DNA of 64,000 bases from JAANXG01 sp963731035 (GTDB lineage Bacteria > Pseudomonadota > Gammaproteobacteria > Arenicellales > JAANXG01). The notes beneath the pieces are model-generated. The model saw only the letters and a list, made by a program, of their open reading frames with translations, ran no database searches and had not been told where the DNA came from. Location of the stretch: contig CAVSUY010000022.1 of NCBI GenBank assembly GCA_963731035.1, positions 1 through 64,000 on the forward strand, in the 5' to 3' direction. Position 1 is the first letter of the stretch, and the number at the start of each line of letters is the position of its first letter. Position numbers and translations under genes: made by a program. Shown piece after piece: positions 32,295 through 42,954 of this stretch.

Positions 32295-33215
32295 GTGAAA
32301 CTGCCCCCGCTCGCTCCCCTTCGGGCCTTCGAGGCCGCCGCCCGCCACTTGAGCTTCACGCGGGCCGCCGAGGAACTGCACGTGACCCAGGGCGCGATCA
32401 GCCAGCAAGTCAAGCAGCTCGAGGAATACCTCGGGTTCGCCCTGTTCCACCGCCGGCCCCGCAAACTGGCACTCACCGCGGAAGGCGGCGCCTTTCAGGA
32501 GGTGGTCGGCAACGCCCTGCGGCAGATCTCGGACAAGGCGGAATCATTGAAGTCGTCGCGGGACAGCGGACCCGTCACCGTGAGCGTGGTGCCGTCGTTC
32601 GCCGCCAAGTGGCTGATTCCCCGGCTCACGGCATTCCGGCAGGCCCATCCTGATATACCGGTACGAGTGGATGCCAACCATGACCGGGTCGACCTGCGCG
32701 ACGGCGAGGTGGACCTGGCGGTGCGCTTCACCTGGCGGAAATTTCCCGACCTGCACTCGGTGGAGCTGTTCCGGGACCGGGTGTTCCCTGTCTGCAGCCC
32801 CGATCTGGTTCGCGAGGGTCGTGCACCCCGCACTTTGGAGGACCTGGCCAACGTGGTGCTGCTGCACGACAACGCGACGATGTGGGATGAAAGCGCCTGC
32901 GATTGGGAGTACTGGGCCAGGGCCGTCGGCTTGAAAAACATCGATGTGCGCAGCGGACCCGGATTCACCCAGGGCGACATGGTGCTGCAGGCCGCCATGC
33001 TCGGGGACGGCGTGGCGCTGACCCGCAGCTCGCTGGCCGAGTTGGACCTCGCATCGGGGCGCCTGGTGAAACCCCTGGACATCAGCATACCCTGCCCGTG
33101 GGCGCACTATGTCGTGTGCCTCGAAGAGTCGTTGGACCGCCCCAATATCAGGGCGTTCTATGACTGGCTGCTCGCCGAAGGATCGAGGGTCGCGCCTGTC
33201 TACGACAAGAGCTGA
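32295..33215 (+). CDS. LysR-family transcriptional regulator (GcvA-like)
   Basis: 306 residues. N-terminal winged helix-turn-helix (LRAFEAAARHLSFTRAAEELHVTQGAISQQVKQLEEYLG) and a periplasmic-binding-like effector domain with the GcvA-group segment GEVDLAVRF. The GTG start at 32295 (VKLPPLAPLRAF) matches family length; the alternative TTG at 32223 would add 24 unrelated residues. Its 3' end overlaps the convergent acyltransferase gene by 68 nt. Probably controls the DUF1127 gene and itself. Confidence 0.88.
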   Translation: MKLPPLAPLRAFEAAARHLSFTRAAEELHVTQGAISQQVKQLEEYLGFALFHRRPRKLALTAEGGAFQEVVGNALRQISDKAESLKSSRDSGPVTVSVVPSFAAKWLIPRLTAFRQAHPDIPVRVDANHDRVDLRDGEVDLAVRFTWRKFPDLHSVELFRDRVFPVCSPDLVREGRAPRTLEDLANVVLLHDNATMWDESACDWEYWARAVGLKNIDVRSGPGFTQGDMVLQAAMLGDGVALTRSSLAELDLASGRLVKPLDISIPCPWAHYVVCLEESLDRPNIRAFYDWLLAEGSRVAPVYDKS

Positions 33216-34242
33216 GCGGTCGAGCCGCCGCGTTGCCTATCCGCCTCCGGACCACCTCCAGGGAACGTTCAACGCCTGCCGCGAGAATCCCGGAGACCGC
33301 CAGGATCAAGGGCAGCGAAGACAACACCAGCCCTGCCCCGTGCCGGCTGACTCCGATCCCCAGGGCGTGGTACAGATAGAAGACGGTCAGGCCCGCCAGA
33401 AAGTGCACCAGGTATATGGGGTAACTCAGATCACCGAGGCGCTTATCGAAGCGCCGGGTGAGCCATGAGGAAGGCTTTATCTCGGACAGGCCCGCTACCG
33501 CCAGGCTGCACAGCACGTAGTTCGAGTAGAAGAATATTCCCGTTGACCGACCGGTCAGCCAGCCGCCCAGCCAGTTCGCAAGTATGATCCCGACCAACAC
33601 CAATGGAACCCAGGCTCCCGTCAAGTCGAGAGCTCGCCTGAAGTATTGCGGGATCGAAGCACCGAAATGAAAGATCAAGGCGCCGGTGGCGAAAGGGAGA
33701 GACGCGGAAGGGATTGCGAAGTACTGGTAAGGCCAGCCGAACTGAGCCGTCACAGCGACGACATGGTAGGCGACGCTTGCGGCAAACCATACGATCACTG
33801 ACTTTTTCGTCTTCGACAACCCGAGACCGATCAGGATATAGAAGCACAGCTCGACGGTCAGCGCCCAGGCCGGGGGTATCAAACGGGGAGCCGCCCTGGC
33901 CGGGAAGAAGATCAGGATATTCCGAGCGAGCTCGTCGACACTACCGGGGAGATAGAGAGTCGGGCGATAAGCGGTGGCAAACTGCTCTCCCACCAGCGCG
34001 ATCAATAAGGCGGAAAGGCCGATGGACAGCCAATAGATCGGATAGATCCGGAGAAACCTGTTCAGTAGATAGCGAGCCGCGCCGGCCGGGGTGTGACCGT
34101 AGTCCCGGTGCATGATGCAACTCATGAGATAGCCGCTCAGCACGTAGAATCCGAACACGGCGTACGCGCCCATCCGTGGCGCCCCGCCAAGGTGCTGGGC
34201 GACCACCATCAACGCCAACGCGGTGCGGAACGTGCCGAACAT
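33148..34242 (-). CDS. Membrane acyltransferase 3 (OafA/YrhL type)
   Basis: 364 residues with about 10 TM segments. Catalytic-site marks of the family: VAQHLGG near the N-terminus and RFLRIYPIYW after TM2. Such proteins O-acylate cell-surface polysaccharides or lipids across the inner membrane. It is the last gene of a leftward set with two sulfotransferases and a glycosyltransferase, supporting decoration of a surface glycan. The start MFGTFRTALALMVVAQH is short of the usual leader, so the true start may be slightly upstream. Confidence 0.85.
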   Translation of the reverse strand: MFGTFRTALALMVVAQHLGGAPRMGAYAVFGFYVLSGYLMSCIMHRDYGHTPAGAARYLLNRFLRIYPIYWLSIGLSALLIALVGEQFATAYRPTLYLPGSVDELARNILIFFPARAAPRLIPPAWALTVELCFYILIGLGLSKTKKSVIVWFAASVAYHVVAVTAQFGWPYQYFAIPSASLPFATGALIFHFGASIPQYFRRALDLTGAWVPLVLVGIILANWLGGWLTGRSTGIFFYSNYVLCSLAVAGLSEIKPSSWLTRRFDKRLGDLSYPIYLVHFLAGLTVFYLYHALGIGVSRHGAGLVLSSLPLILAVSGILAAGVERSLEVVRRRIGNAAARPLSSCRRQARPSILRRAASHRTP

Positions 34243-34266
34243 TACACGGCGGACCGTCGGGTCGCG

Positions 34267-35568
34267 CTAGCCGAGAATATCGAAGGTCCCTCCATCCGAC
34301 AGGATGGTGCCTTCGCCGATTTCGTAGCGCAGCCCCGTATTCAGGATCCGTATATCCATGGTGCCGGCACAGCCCCTCCCGATCACGAGCTTGTTGTGGC
34401 TGCCGCGAACCCAGATCCGCGATCCCTTGCGAAATACGACGTCGTCGCCGATCTCGACCCGGTTGTCGTGGCCCACGAGCTCGAGACGGGCGCCCGACTC
34501 TATGCGGACATTCCGCCCGATGCTCACGACGTTCGCGAATCCCCTGGCCTTGACCTCCAGCGAGCCCGCCACTTTGCCGGATTGGCATGTGACGCGATTG
34601 TCCTCGGAGCTCGAGTCCATGGTCACGCCCTCGACGCATGCAGCCGTAGCGGGATCTGCGGCATCCTCGCTCTCGCCCGCTCTGAGAATGCGCGGCCAGA
34701 GTCCGGAGCCGGGCGAGAATCTGTCCAGAAAACTCCGCGCATCTTCCTTGAGCGCCGGCACCACCTCGCGCAGAGCTTCGCCATCCCAGTCTACCGGTGT
34801 ATCGGCAAACGGACGCCGCAGCCCGAGTTCCTTCAGAAGGGGATCAATGTGGTCGGGAGGTATCCTATCCAGCGCCTGGGCGATCTCCGGGAACTTCCCG
34901 CGTTTTCGGAAGTGCCGCATGCGCTGCGTATCGTAGAGCTTCTCCCTCCCTTCGTTCAGGCGGATGTCACATTCGGGTATTTCAACATCCGGATCCACGC
35001 CCAGAAAATCGAAACATCCCCGCAATACCATTCTTGGGTCCGCGGCGAGATGCTCGAGAAACACGACGTGTATCCGCCCCTCGTCCATGTGGTCGAGATA
35101 GTTGCGGATCCGCTTCCAGTAGAAAGCATTCTCGAGAATCGACTCGTCTGTACGGGTGGCACAACCCAGAGAGTATGGCGCCAATACGCCGTAGAGATGG
35201 CCGCTGTGATGAATCTCCTTGTACGCAGCCTCCACCCGGTCGATGGGATCGCGGGCAATGAAGATCAGCTTCATTCCTGGATAGTGATGCAGCATCCGCT
35301 CCCGGGAGACGCGTTCGAATTCAAAATCCGTGTAGCAGGTGCTGCATTCCCCGAGCAACACGCCGGGCCGGGCATCCTTGAATCTTTCCGCGTATCCCGA
35401 CCAATGGCTTAGGTAGTCCTCTTTGGGAAAGAAACAGAATTCCTTGAGACCCTCCCCCGTCGGCATGAAGAGCTGCGGATGACGCGAGAGCAGCTCGGTC
35501 AGGGTGGTAGTTCCACACTTGCTGAAACCCGGAACGATGAAATCGACGTGAATCGGAGGGCGCGTCAT
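34267..35568 (-). CDS. Sulfotransferase with C-terminal left-handed beta-helix domain
   Basis: 433 residues. N-terminal PAPS-dependent sulfotransferase: 5'-phosphosulfate loop FIVPGFSKCGTTTLTELL, 3'-phosphate site KLIFIARDPIDRVEAAY. From about residue 330 hexapeptide-like repeats (SIGRNVRIESGARLELVGHDNRVEIGDDVVFRKGSRIWV) form a left-handed beta-helix of the acyltransferase kind, ending abruptly in GGTFDILG. The helix looks too short for a complete acetyltransferase, so it may be a binding platform or a truncated enzyme. Co-directional with the next sulfotransferase, 9 nt apart. Confidence 0.75.
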   Translation of the reverse strand: MTRPPIHVDFIVPGFSKCGTTTLTELLSRHPQLFMPTGEGLKEFCFFPKEDYLSHWSGYAERFKDARPGVLLGECSTCYTDFEFERVSRERMLHHYPGMKLIFIARDPIDRVEAAYKEIHHSGHLYGVLAPYSLGCATRTDESILENAFYWKRIRNYLDHMDEGRIHVVFLEHLAADPRMVLRGCFDFLGVDPDVEIPECDIRLNEGREKLYDTQRMRHFRKRGKFPEIAQALDRIPPDHIDPLLKELGLRRPFADTPVDWDGEALREVVPALKEDARSFLDRFSPGSGLWPRILRAGESEDAADPATAACVEGVTMDSSSEDNRVTCQSGKVAGSLEVKARGFANVVSIGRNVRIESGARLELVGHDNRVEIGDDVVFRKGSRIWVRGSHNKLVIGRGCAGTMDIRILNTGLRYEIGEGTILSDGGTFDILG

Positions 35569-35577
35569 CTCACGAGC

Positions 35578-36249
35578 TCACTGGTCACGGTATTCGAACC
35601 GGTATCGAAAGGTCTCGATGTCATCAGCGTACATCTCGGCGACCCGGTTGCGCGTCTCATCCGTATAGTAATCGCTGTAGTGCCTGGCGTTGCCGCGCCG
35701 GTTGCTGCGGGAGATCAGGCGCTCGTAGACGTCATCCATACCCAGGGAGTACAAGTACGGTCTCAAGGTAAGCTGGAGATCTTCCAGACGCAGAATTCTA
35801 TCCACCATCAGTTCGCCGTCCCCGTCGCCCGCGTAGTGCCGTGTGTCGTAGGCGCCGTACTTTCGCCAGCGCACCGAGTCTTCACCGCCTCCCCCGGGGC
35901 CCTCGGTGCGCACCGTGCGCAGCCAGGCGGCGAAGCTCCCGGGGGAGTCATCTGCTTCGCCGCGCTCCTCCTCCTCGAGTACGTGTCGGTACAGCGAGAC
36001 CAGCCTTTCCCAGGGATTTCGCGTGAGCATGAACCGGGTGTAGCTGTCGAAATCCAGACCTCGGCTGACGAACACCTCGCGCACCTCGATGGGACGCATG
36101 TGAGGATAGTACGGCAAGTCCTCAGTCCTCGTCAGATAATCCTTCGCGGGAAACTCGTCACTGTAGGGATTCAGGAACTGGCGTACGCTGGAGGAACCGG
36201 TCTTGGGGTTGGCGAAGAAGATGAATCTGTAGCGGTGCGAAACGCGCAC
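35578..36249 (-). CDS. Sulfotransferase family protein
   Basis: 223 residues. RFIFFANPKTGSSSVRQFL gives the PAPS 5'-loop and RFMLTRNPWERLVSLYRHVL the 3'-phosphate site of the sulfotransferase family 2-like group; a C-terminal basic end RYRFEYRDQ. Cytosolic, transfers sulfate from PAPS to a glycan or lipid acceptor. Spaced 9-11 nt from the neighbouring genes on the same strand, forming an operon with them. Confidence 0.8.
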   Translation of the reverse strand: MRVSHRYRFIFFANPKTGSSSVRQFLNPYSDEFPAKDYLTRTEDLPYYPHMRPIEVREVFVSRGLDFDSYTRFMLTRNPWERLVSLYRHVLEEEERGEADDSPGSFAAWLRTVRTEGPGGGGEDSVRWRKYGAYDTRHYAGDGDGELMVDRILRLEDLQLTLRPYLYSLGMDDVYERLISRSNRRGNARHYSDYYTDETRNRVAEMYADDIETFRYRFEYRDQ

Positions 36250-36260
36250 GATGTTTCTCT

Positions 36261-37465
36261 CTAGGCCGCTTCGCGGGGCGGCCTCCCCGTGGTGGCCTCC
36301 AGAATCAAGGCGCTGCAGGTCTCACTCCCTTCGGCATCCCCCAGCGCCCGCAGCAGACACATCAGGTCGCCGAGCGCTACATCCCATCGGAACCTCTCGC
36401 GAATGCGCGCCGAGGCTGCCGCCGCCGAGGACTTGTACCGGTCCCACTCGCTCCACATCTGGTGCAGCGCCGCCTCGAGCGCGCTCTCGTCGACCTTGTA
36501 GCCGCAATCCGACGGGTAGCCGAGCGGATCCCGCGATACCTCGCCTCGGTCCATCGGAAGATCCAGGGAGTTGTCATCGTCGAGGTATTCCCCCAGCGCC
36601 GTATGCCGCGGAGCAATGACCGGGGTTGCGCAGGCGATTGACTGCAGTGGAATCAGGCCGAAACCCTCGGACTTGCTGGGGTGCACGGTGCAGTGCGCGT
36701 TGCGGTAGCAGGCGGCGAGGCTTTCCACCTCGCGGTGCTCGGGCATGTCGAGATGGACCAGCTCTTCCGTCCGGTGCTCTTCGATGAGCTTCGGCAGATT
36801 GCCCGGCTCGTCCACTCGCAGTTGCAGCCGGACGCCGCGCGTGCCGCGAAACACATTCGCGAAGCATCGGATCAGCTCCGCGGCCCCCTTGCGGTCGGCG
36901 AAGCGGCTCGAAAACACGTTGAGAAACGTGAACGGACCGTCGGCCGGCGGCCCTTCCCCCGGCCTGAACGCCGGCTCCAGGCCGTGCCCCACAACCATGA
37001 TGGGCGTCGTGACGCCGGAATCAATGAACGCGCGCCGGCAGAACTCGGACGGAACGATGACGAGGTCCATGGTCTGCAGGCGCTCCACCCAGGCCGCCGG
37101 GATTGTCTCGCTCTCGCAGACGAAACCCGCAATCCGGACCCGGTGGCCGTCGAAGAAATCCGGGATATAACCCGGAAAACCATAGAAAAATCCCACGGGC
37201 GCATGACTATCCAGGCCAAGCCCGCTTCGAGCTCGCCGCGGAACAACGGCGGACCATAGTAGTTGCAGATTCCCGCGCCGGGGATGTGCTTCAGGACATG
37301 GGTGGCGATCTCGCCGGCGACACTCGCGATGGAACCGTATCCCTTCAGCGGTCCGTAGAATTGCAGGGGCAGACCGGAGCGCCTCGGCGCGGAGAAATCG
37401 AGAGGGGACGGAAGCTCAAACTTCGTTTCGACGGAAGCGACTACGGTTCCCATTGTGGTATTCAA
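36261..37465 (-). pseudogene. Family 4 glycosyltransferase with one frameshift
   Basis: The 5' part (LPLQFYGPLKGYGSIASVAGEIATHVLKHIPG) reads from 37465 to about 37200; one base must be skipped there to continue as PVGFFYGFPGYIPDFFDGH and on to the GT-B donor domain FTFLNVFSSRFADRKGAAELIRCF, HPSKSEGFGLIPLQSIACATPVIA (the ESGL-like EGFG site), ending at 36261. With the shift corrected the protein is about 400 residues, normal for GT4. The break lies towards the anomalous region to the right, where frameshifts accumulate, so a consensus error is possible. Confidence 0.75.
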
Positions 37466-37492
37466 GCATTGACCGCACCGGCCACACTACCC

Positions 37493-37825
37493 TCAGCAGA
37501 CGTTCGTCGCGGAGAGACTGACGTTGGTGATGGTATGGCTCAGGGGGCCGGTGAGGTAGGTACTGTTGCAGTAGGGCGTGGAGCCGACGTAGGTGAAGTG
37601 CAGGTCAACGCGCATGGCACCAGCGCTGGTCTGGGTACAGGTAACCGATACGTTGAATGCCCCGCAGGTCGGGTGCACGTATACGAATCTCGTAGCATTG
37701 ACTGAGGTGCCAACACCCGTGAGCACACCGTCCGCCGGCTTACTCACCGCGTTGAAAGTGATGATTCCATTGCTGGAACCGGGAGTGTGACAGTAGGTCA
37801 CCGAGACGTTGACACTGATGGACAT
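37493..37825 (-). CDS. Unrecognised small beta-rich protein with cysteines
   Basis: 110 residues, Thr/Ser/Val-rich with five Cys (TYCHTPG, VHPTCGAF, VTCTQTS, TPYCNST, ATNVC), alternating in a way that suggests a secreted all-beta domain. No signal peptide follows ATG 37825; AGAAGAG about 10 nt upstream could serve as ribosome site, and an in-frame start at 37882 is possible. No family recognised. Confidence 0.45.
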   Translation of the reverse strand: MSISVNVSVTYCHTPGSSNGIITFNAVSKPADGVLTGVGTSVNATRFVYVHPTCGAFNVSVTCTQTSAGAMRVDLHFTYVGSTPYCNSTYLTGPLSHTITNVSLSATNVC

Positions 37826-38170
37826 GTATGTCGCTCTTCTTTGTTCTATACTCGGTTCATCGGGGGCCGAATCACGTTGCACTTTTTCGCGAGCGACCAG
37901 GCGAGAATCCGGACGTCGGCGGAATTCGCAGGATCTGTCGCGAATTATATCCGGTAACGCTCCGACCGCAAATCAGGGATGGCGATTGCTCCCAATCCTT
38001 GTCGGCGCGCGGGAGCAAAGCGCTATTCGACGGATGTGGACCACCAGTCAACTCTGATGGGCCGCTGGGCTCGGTTCGCCGGAAGCGGCCGGGGGGCCGG
38101 CATTCCAGTTGCGGGCGATCCTCGTCTCTGCTGTCTGAACGGCACTTCACTAGCTGATAACTGGCTTCTG

Positions 38171-38347
38171 CTAGCAGCAGGCACAGACTGATGCCATCGC
38201 GGTATAGATCACGACTGTGGGGTCGCTCATCGCGTACAAGGGCTGATACTCCAGCCTGAAGAAAAGCTCTCTGGTGAGCGAAAGCCGGTATGTGCCCAGA
38301 TACGGCTGTACGATCGCGAGCTGATCCACAGCATCCTTTCCGTGGAC
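38171..38347 (-). pseudogene. Glycosyltransferase N-terminal remnant
   Basis: On the minus strand from 38347: DQLAIVQPYLGTYRLSLTRELF followed by RLEYQPLYAMSDPTVVIY resembles the N-terminal strand-loop-helix of GT4-type enzymes (IVQPxLGxYRxxF). It ends in a TAG at 38171 and has no continuation in either direction. Last recognisable coding trace before the anomalous block. Confidence 0.35.
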
Positions 38348-38349
38348 TT

Positions 38350-41300
38350 GGCGATGGGACTAGCACGTCTAGGTTGCAGGAGGCGATGAGAACCGCTAAG
38401 GCGCACACGGCACCACTAGGCTCAATGGATGTGCTCTGGGAAAAGGCATTGCATCTTGTCCCAAGACAACCAATGAAGCGTAGACAGAACTACTGCAGCT
38501 GTACTCGGAGGGGTGATCCTCCGCAATACTGTCTTTGCTCGCCAGTACGAACTAGATGTCGACTAGATCGCTAGCAGGACTACCGTGAAAAGCGCGTCAC
38601 TGCGAAAGCTGTTTATGACGGTTCTCGCAGCTAGGAGCTGAACCACTGTCGCGAGAATCAGAACTGGGACTAGGAAACGCTGGCAAAGCAGGACGACTAC
38701 GGGAAACAGAAGGTAGAACTGCATCTCCAGTGACAGCGACTAGTGCCGAACAGGATGTTGCGGTACTCACTGTCGCTATACAACAGCTCAAAGGTATAGT
38801 TGGCGAAGTTGAGCAGGCGCTGGCACCGACGATCAGGTTGCTCTTGACTGTTCTCAACGCTCCGGTTTCATTGAACTGCGCCTAGCACGAGACCTGCGAT
38901 ACCGTCTACGCTGCGCATGATGCGCTAGATGCGGCGGATCTAGAAGGCTGTGGCGTGTGGTAGAACTGTCTCTTGCTCGATGCGGTTTGAAGCTGCGAGA
39001 GCAAGTGCGTGCGATCTCGAAACTCGAGTGACTAAGAAAAGAGTGACGCTACTGGCGCTTGAACTAGTCGCTGAAAAACTACAGAGACTCGGTCTTCTAG
39101 TGGAACTGTTTGAGCTTCAGTTGATAGATTATACTAGTACTATCGCGACGGTTAGGAGCACTTCGATGTCGTCAATCTGGGAAGTTGCGCTGCTTTTTTC
39201 AGAGGCGTACATGTCGGTTAGAGCGGCATGGATTGATCTCTTTGGTTGTGAACTATCTAAGCGAGTTCTCTGTATTATATATTCGAACTGTGGAGCTAGC
39301 TGAGTTACTAGGGGTCGTTTATGTCGGATTATTGATCTTTTGATGAACGACAACGTTTCTTTGTCTATTTGCTTCGGAAAGCTCTGTGGTAGCGATGGTC
39401 TCGGCTCGGGCAGTCGAGACTGTGTGGTGTATTTATCTGAAAGCGCTGCGAGGACTGAGAAACACAGAGGTGGCATCGGATACAGAGTCGCGTAACGATG
39501 ATGACTAGCGAGTGCTACGTCATCGCTTTCTCATCTCTCTCGGCTGGCGCGCTCGGTTAGCGCGCTGCTGCTGTGATTTTCACCGGCTACGACGTCTACG
39601 ATGATTCGTACAAGACTGACACTTCGGGACGCTGATCGGATAGCTGAACGACTATTCGTTGATCGTGTGTGCTCTGAGCTTACAGCGCTTACTGTCTGAT
39701 ATTAACTGACTAAAGCGATAGCGAGATCGCTGCAATTATATCTCTCTGTTAGAGCGCTACGACACTGTTAGAAAGAACTATGACTGCTATAGAGAAATCG
39801 AGCTTGCTTCAGTGCTGTATACGTGGACAGCTACTATCTTTGCTTCTCTCGGTAAAGCTCGTAGAGCTATTTCTCAGCGCTGGGGTTTCGAATCTCACTG
39901 AAATCGGCGACAGTGTTTGCTGCGCGTGCTGGACTTCTGCTGATCGGGTGAGTGCTTTAGCTTTTGAGAAGTTTTGTACTGCTAGAAGATTGAAGAACTT
40001 AGAAGAATGCTGACAGAGCTATGATTCTGCTGCTAAAGCGAATTGATATGCATCAATTTTTCTATGTATTACTAAATATAAGAGCAATTAAGTTAGATTA
40101 GATTGCTCTGCGACTTAGTCAGAGCTAAGAAACGATCTATTCTGAGAAACGATAGCAATTTCAATAAAGTGATATATGTGATAGAAATCTTAGATCAGCT
40201 ACATTTCTCTGCGATTTCGGAGTACTTTGCGAGCGACTCTATTGAACTACTGCAATTGCTGATAGAGCGCGTAGCGCTGATTCTGTCGATTAGTACTATG
40301 CTAGAGATCTACGCTGCGCTGAGAACAAACTCGCTATCTTAGTGTCTGTTGACTTGTGAGCTCTACTCGCATCTTCTGAGTAACAGCTGAATGCTGAGTA
40401 TTAATTCGAAGTGCTGAGCGCTTTCTGCTTAACGCACCGCTTCTACGACGACGCTACTCTGTTCTTCTAGACCGACGCTCTCGATCTCATACTGCTGCGC
40501 ATGTCTGAGAGCTAGCGAAAATAAAACGTTTATATGCTAAGTGCTATTAATAGCTGTAGATCTGAACTCAACTTCTTATTGCAACTAGCTAGCGAACACT
40601 ACTTTCTTCTTCCTAGACTACTCTGCGATGTGTCTGCTCAAACAATCGCGGATTTCTTGATCCTAGCGTAGTGCTCATCGCGCTGAGCTGAGACGCTCAT
40701 ACAGAACTGATCTCTGCTGAAAATAAGTACAAATTAAACTCTTAGCGCTACACAGATCTACGCTCTTCGAATCTCCCACTCTCTACTGAGACAGCTTGTG
40801 CGACTATAACTGAGAGAGCTTCGCAGAGTTTTCTAAAAATATTACAAAACTACGCTAACGACACGGACACCGATTACTCTCTGTGTCCGCTGCACGCGCT
40901 AACTGTTAGCGCGCTACTGAGAAACTCACACCGTAGCTACGCACTCTAGAGCTAGCTCTATCCGTTACTGCGCTATCTTGCTCATAGCTGCGACGCTGAG
41001 AAGACCGCTCTCTATTGCACTGAGCTGAGCTGACCCGAATACAGCTATACTTCGATCTCAAAGCTTCCTGCCGATATTGAACGCACGATCGCTATTCGAA
41101 CTGCCAAACTCACGGCCCGACTCAACAGTGAACCGACAGATCGCCTGAATCTCTCCGCTGTGCTACGCCCGCCGCCCGCACTCCGAGCAGCTCCGACGAG
41201 CTCGTGCCGCTGTTCGCACGGAATTCGACGATATCCCGCGAGGAATGAGCACCTGCCGCAGAACGACTGACGCGCGCTCGAGAGACACGAGAGCCATCCC

Positions 41301-41750
41301 CACTCCGCGTCGCGCACGGCGGTGCGCACGCATGCGTCGCACCCGCGAACGATCCCGCCCGCTCGCGCCCTGCGCAGAGAACACGACCGGCCGAACCGGT
41401 ACGGCCTGGTGGTGGAGAGAAACGACGCGGACAGCCGATCGCTACCACCGGTAAGGCGGAAGGGGAGCTGACACGGAGCTGAGCGCACCTGCATGAGATA
41501 TCGCTTCCCGGAGGCGCGGCGCCCCCGAGCCCGACGACGAGAGCCGGCGACCACGGAGCTGGAGCTCCGGGCGACGACACCCACGATCCGAATCCGCCGG
41601 ACGGCCGCAGAACTGCGTCGACCCGACACTGCTACTGCCTGGCTCTCACACACCCGGACGCCACCTACTGCACCCGACCACACGACACCAACCTCGGTGT
41701 CGGCCACTCCCGCACCCCTTGCGACGGTGGCACGGCAGAAATGCCGCGTC
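38350..41750. other. Anomalous 3.4-kb block without recognisable genes
   Basis: No ORF above about 150 codons (most far shorter), none with family character or a ribosome site. GC falls by eye from the high local level to a clearly AT-richer centre near 40.0-40.4 kb and rises again by 41.2 kb. GG and CC are rare in the centre, and palindromic words are over-used: AGCGCT occurs at 39684, 39753, 39876, 40273, 40417 and 40744. Flanking genes carry more frameshifts the closer they are. I read it as low-quality or artefactual sequence; annotation here is not reliable. Confidence 0.6.
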
Positions 41751-42115
41751 GCGCTCACCAACAGCTCCATCCGGACGCCGCGATCGCCGCCCGCCCTGGC
41801 GAGCCACTACTGCGACAACGCGACCAGCGGCGAAGGCCAGTGCCGCCGCTGATGGAGTACATGTCCGCCGGCGCACCGGCAGTGGCTCCCGATCACACGG
41901 GAATGATGGACTACGTGAACCGGCACAACGCGCCATCGCGGAGGCCGACCGCGAGCCCTGCGGATGGCCCCAGGATGGCCGCGGCGCGCACCGCACCCCG
42001 CCGGCGCCCAACAAGGAGTCCCTGGTGCGCCAGCTCCGGAGAAGCTACGACGTCGCGGCCAACTCTCCCTCCTTGTACGCGGAGATGGCCGGGCGAGCCC
42101 GGTCGACCTGCTGAA
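41750..42115 (+). pseudogene. C-terminal piece of a glycosyltransferase, frameshifted
   Basis: Split over frames: ASHYCDNATSGEGQC, then PPLMEYMSAGAPAVAPDHTGMMDYVN, then NKESLVRQLRRSYDVAANSPSLYAEMAG. In order these match the donor-domain end of a GT-B glycosyltransferase (GEGQCLPLMEYM...GxPxIAPxHTxMxDY). At least two indels are needed. The N-terminal half is lost in the anomalous block. Confidence 0.6.
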
Positions 42116-42235
42116 GCACTGCTCGCCGGCGGCTGTCTCCACAAGCTCCAGCAACCGACGACGCGCACGGCGAGCGGATGTCTCCACCCCGTGAGGCGGA
42201 GGAACATGGTCGAAATTCGGACACGAACGCCAAGC

Positions 42236-42787
42236 CAAACGCGCCTACCTGGTTCTGGGAGCGGAGTCCAGCGGCACGCACATGGTGACCGAGCTGTTGA
42301 TCAGCGCGGGCTGCATTGGCCATGCCGGTGATCACATCGATTGGCAGATCGACCAGCGGGAGCTGCCGAGGACGGATTTCGGCTCTGGGAGTCCGTCGTG
42401 CCCACCGCCAGCAGCCGTGGGATCCGAGCTGCCCCATGACCAGACTCCCATCGTCTGGCGCTAGAGCTCCCCCACGGTGGCGATCGGGTGGACATCTCCG
42501 GGTTGATACAGTTGCTCGAGGAGCGGGGCTATTCGGTCACGACTGTGGTGATCACCCGCTACCGCCACGCCACGATCCAGTCGCAGCTCAAATGGCGTCA
42601 TGCCGCCGATGCCACGGCGGCCGCCGCCGCGATCGATCGTGCCACCAGGCATATACCCGCTCATCTCGACAGATGCGCCGCGGATTTCACCCGGGTGACA
42701 TACGAGATTCTGGTGCGCGATCCCGGCGCTCGCGAGACCTTGCTGTCGTCGCTGCGCCTCGTGGTGCCTAGCGGTTGGCGCCTGTGA
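42236..42787 (+). pseudogene. Sulfotransferase-like gene, frameshifted
   Basis: RAYLVLGAESSGTHMVTELLISAGC is a PAPS 5'-loop, followed by HAGDHIDWQID. The frame breaks near 42380-42460 (GLWESVVPTASSRG, LELPHGGDRVD remain legible in other frames), and the last frame VDISGLIQLLEERGYSVTTVVITRYRHATIQSQLKW supplies the 3'-phosphate region and runs to a TGA at 42785-42787. An overlapping frame from GTG 42784 to 42942 (PLDGFPEWSFACQHALRRNYLECAH) may be its displaced C-terminus or a separate small gene. Confidence 0.6.
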
Positions 42788-42954
42788 GAGAAGACAACAC
42801 AAAATGGGACGCAACGGACGCGGGCGGGCCGGTGGAGGGTTTTCCGGCCGCCGAAGCGCAGATACCGCTCGACGGATTTCCCGAATGGAGCTTCGCCTGC
42901 CAGCACGCCTTGAGGCGGAACTATCTCGAGTGCGCTCACTAGGGCTGTAAGCGC

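Noticed and set aside
38950..39303. 117-residue open frame in the anomalous block as a gene
   Set aside because: No ribosome site, no family motifs, and composition identical to the surrounding block; a frame of this length is expected by chance there.
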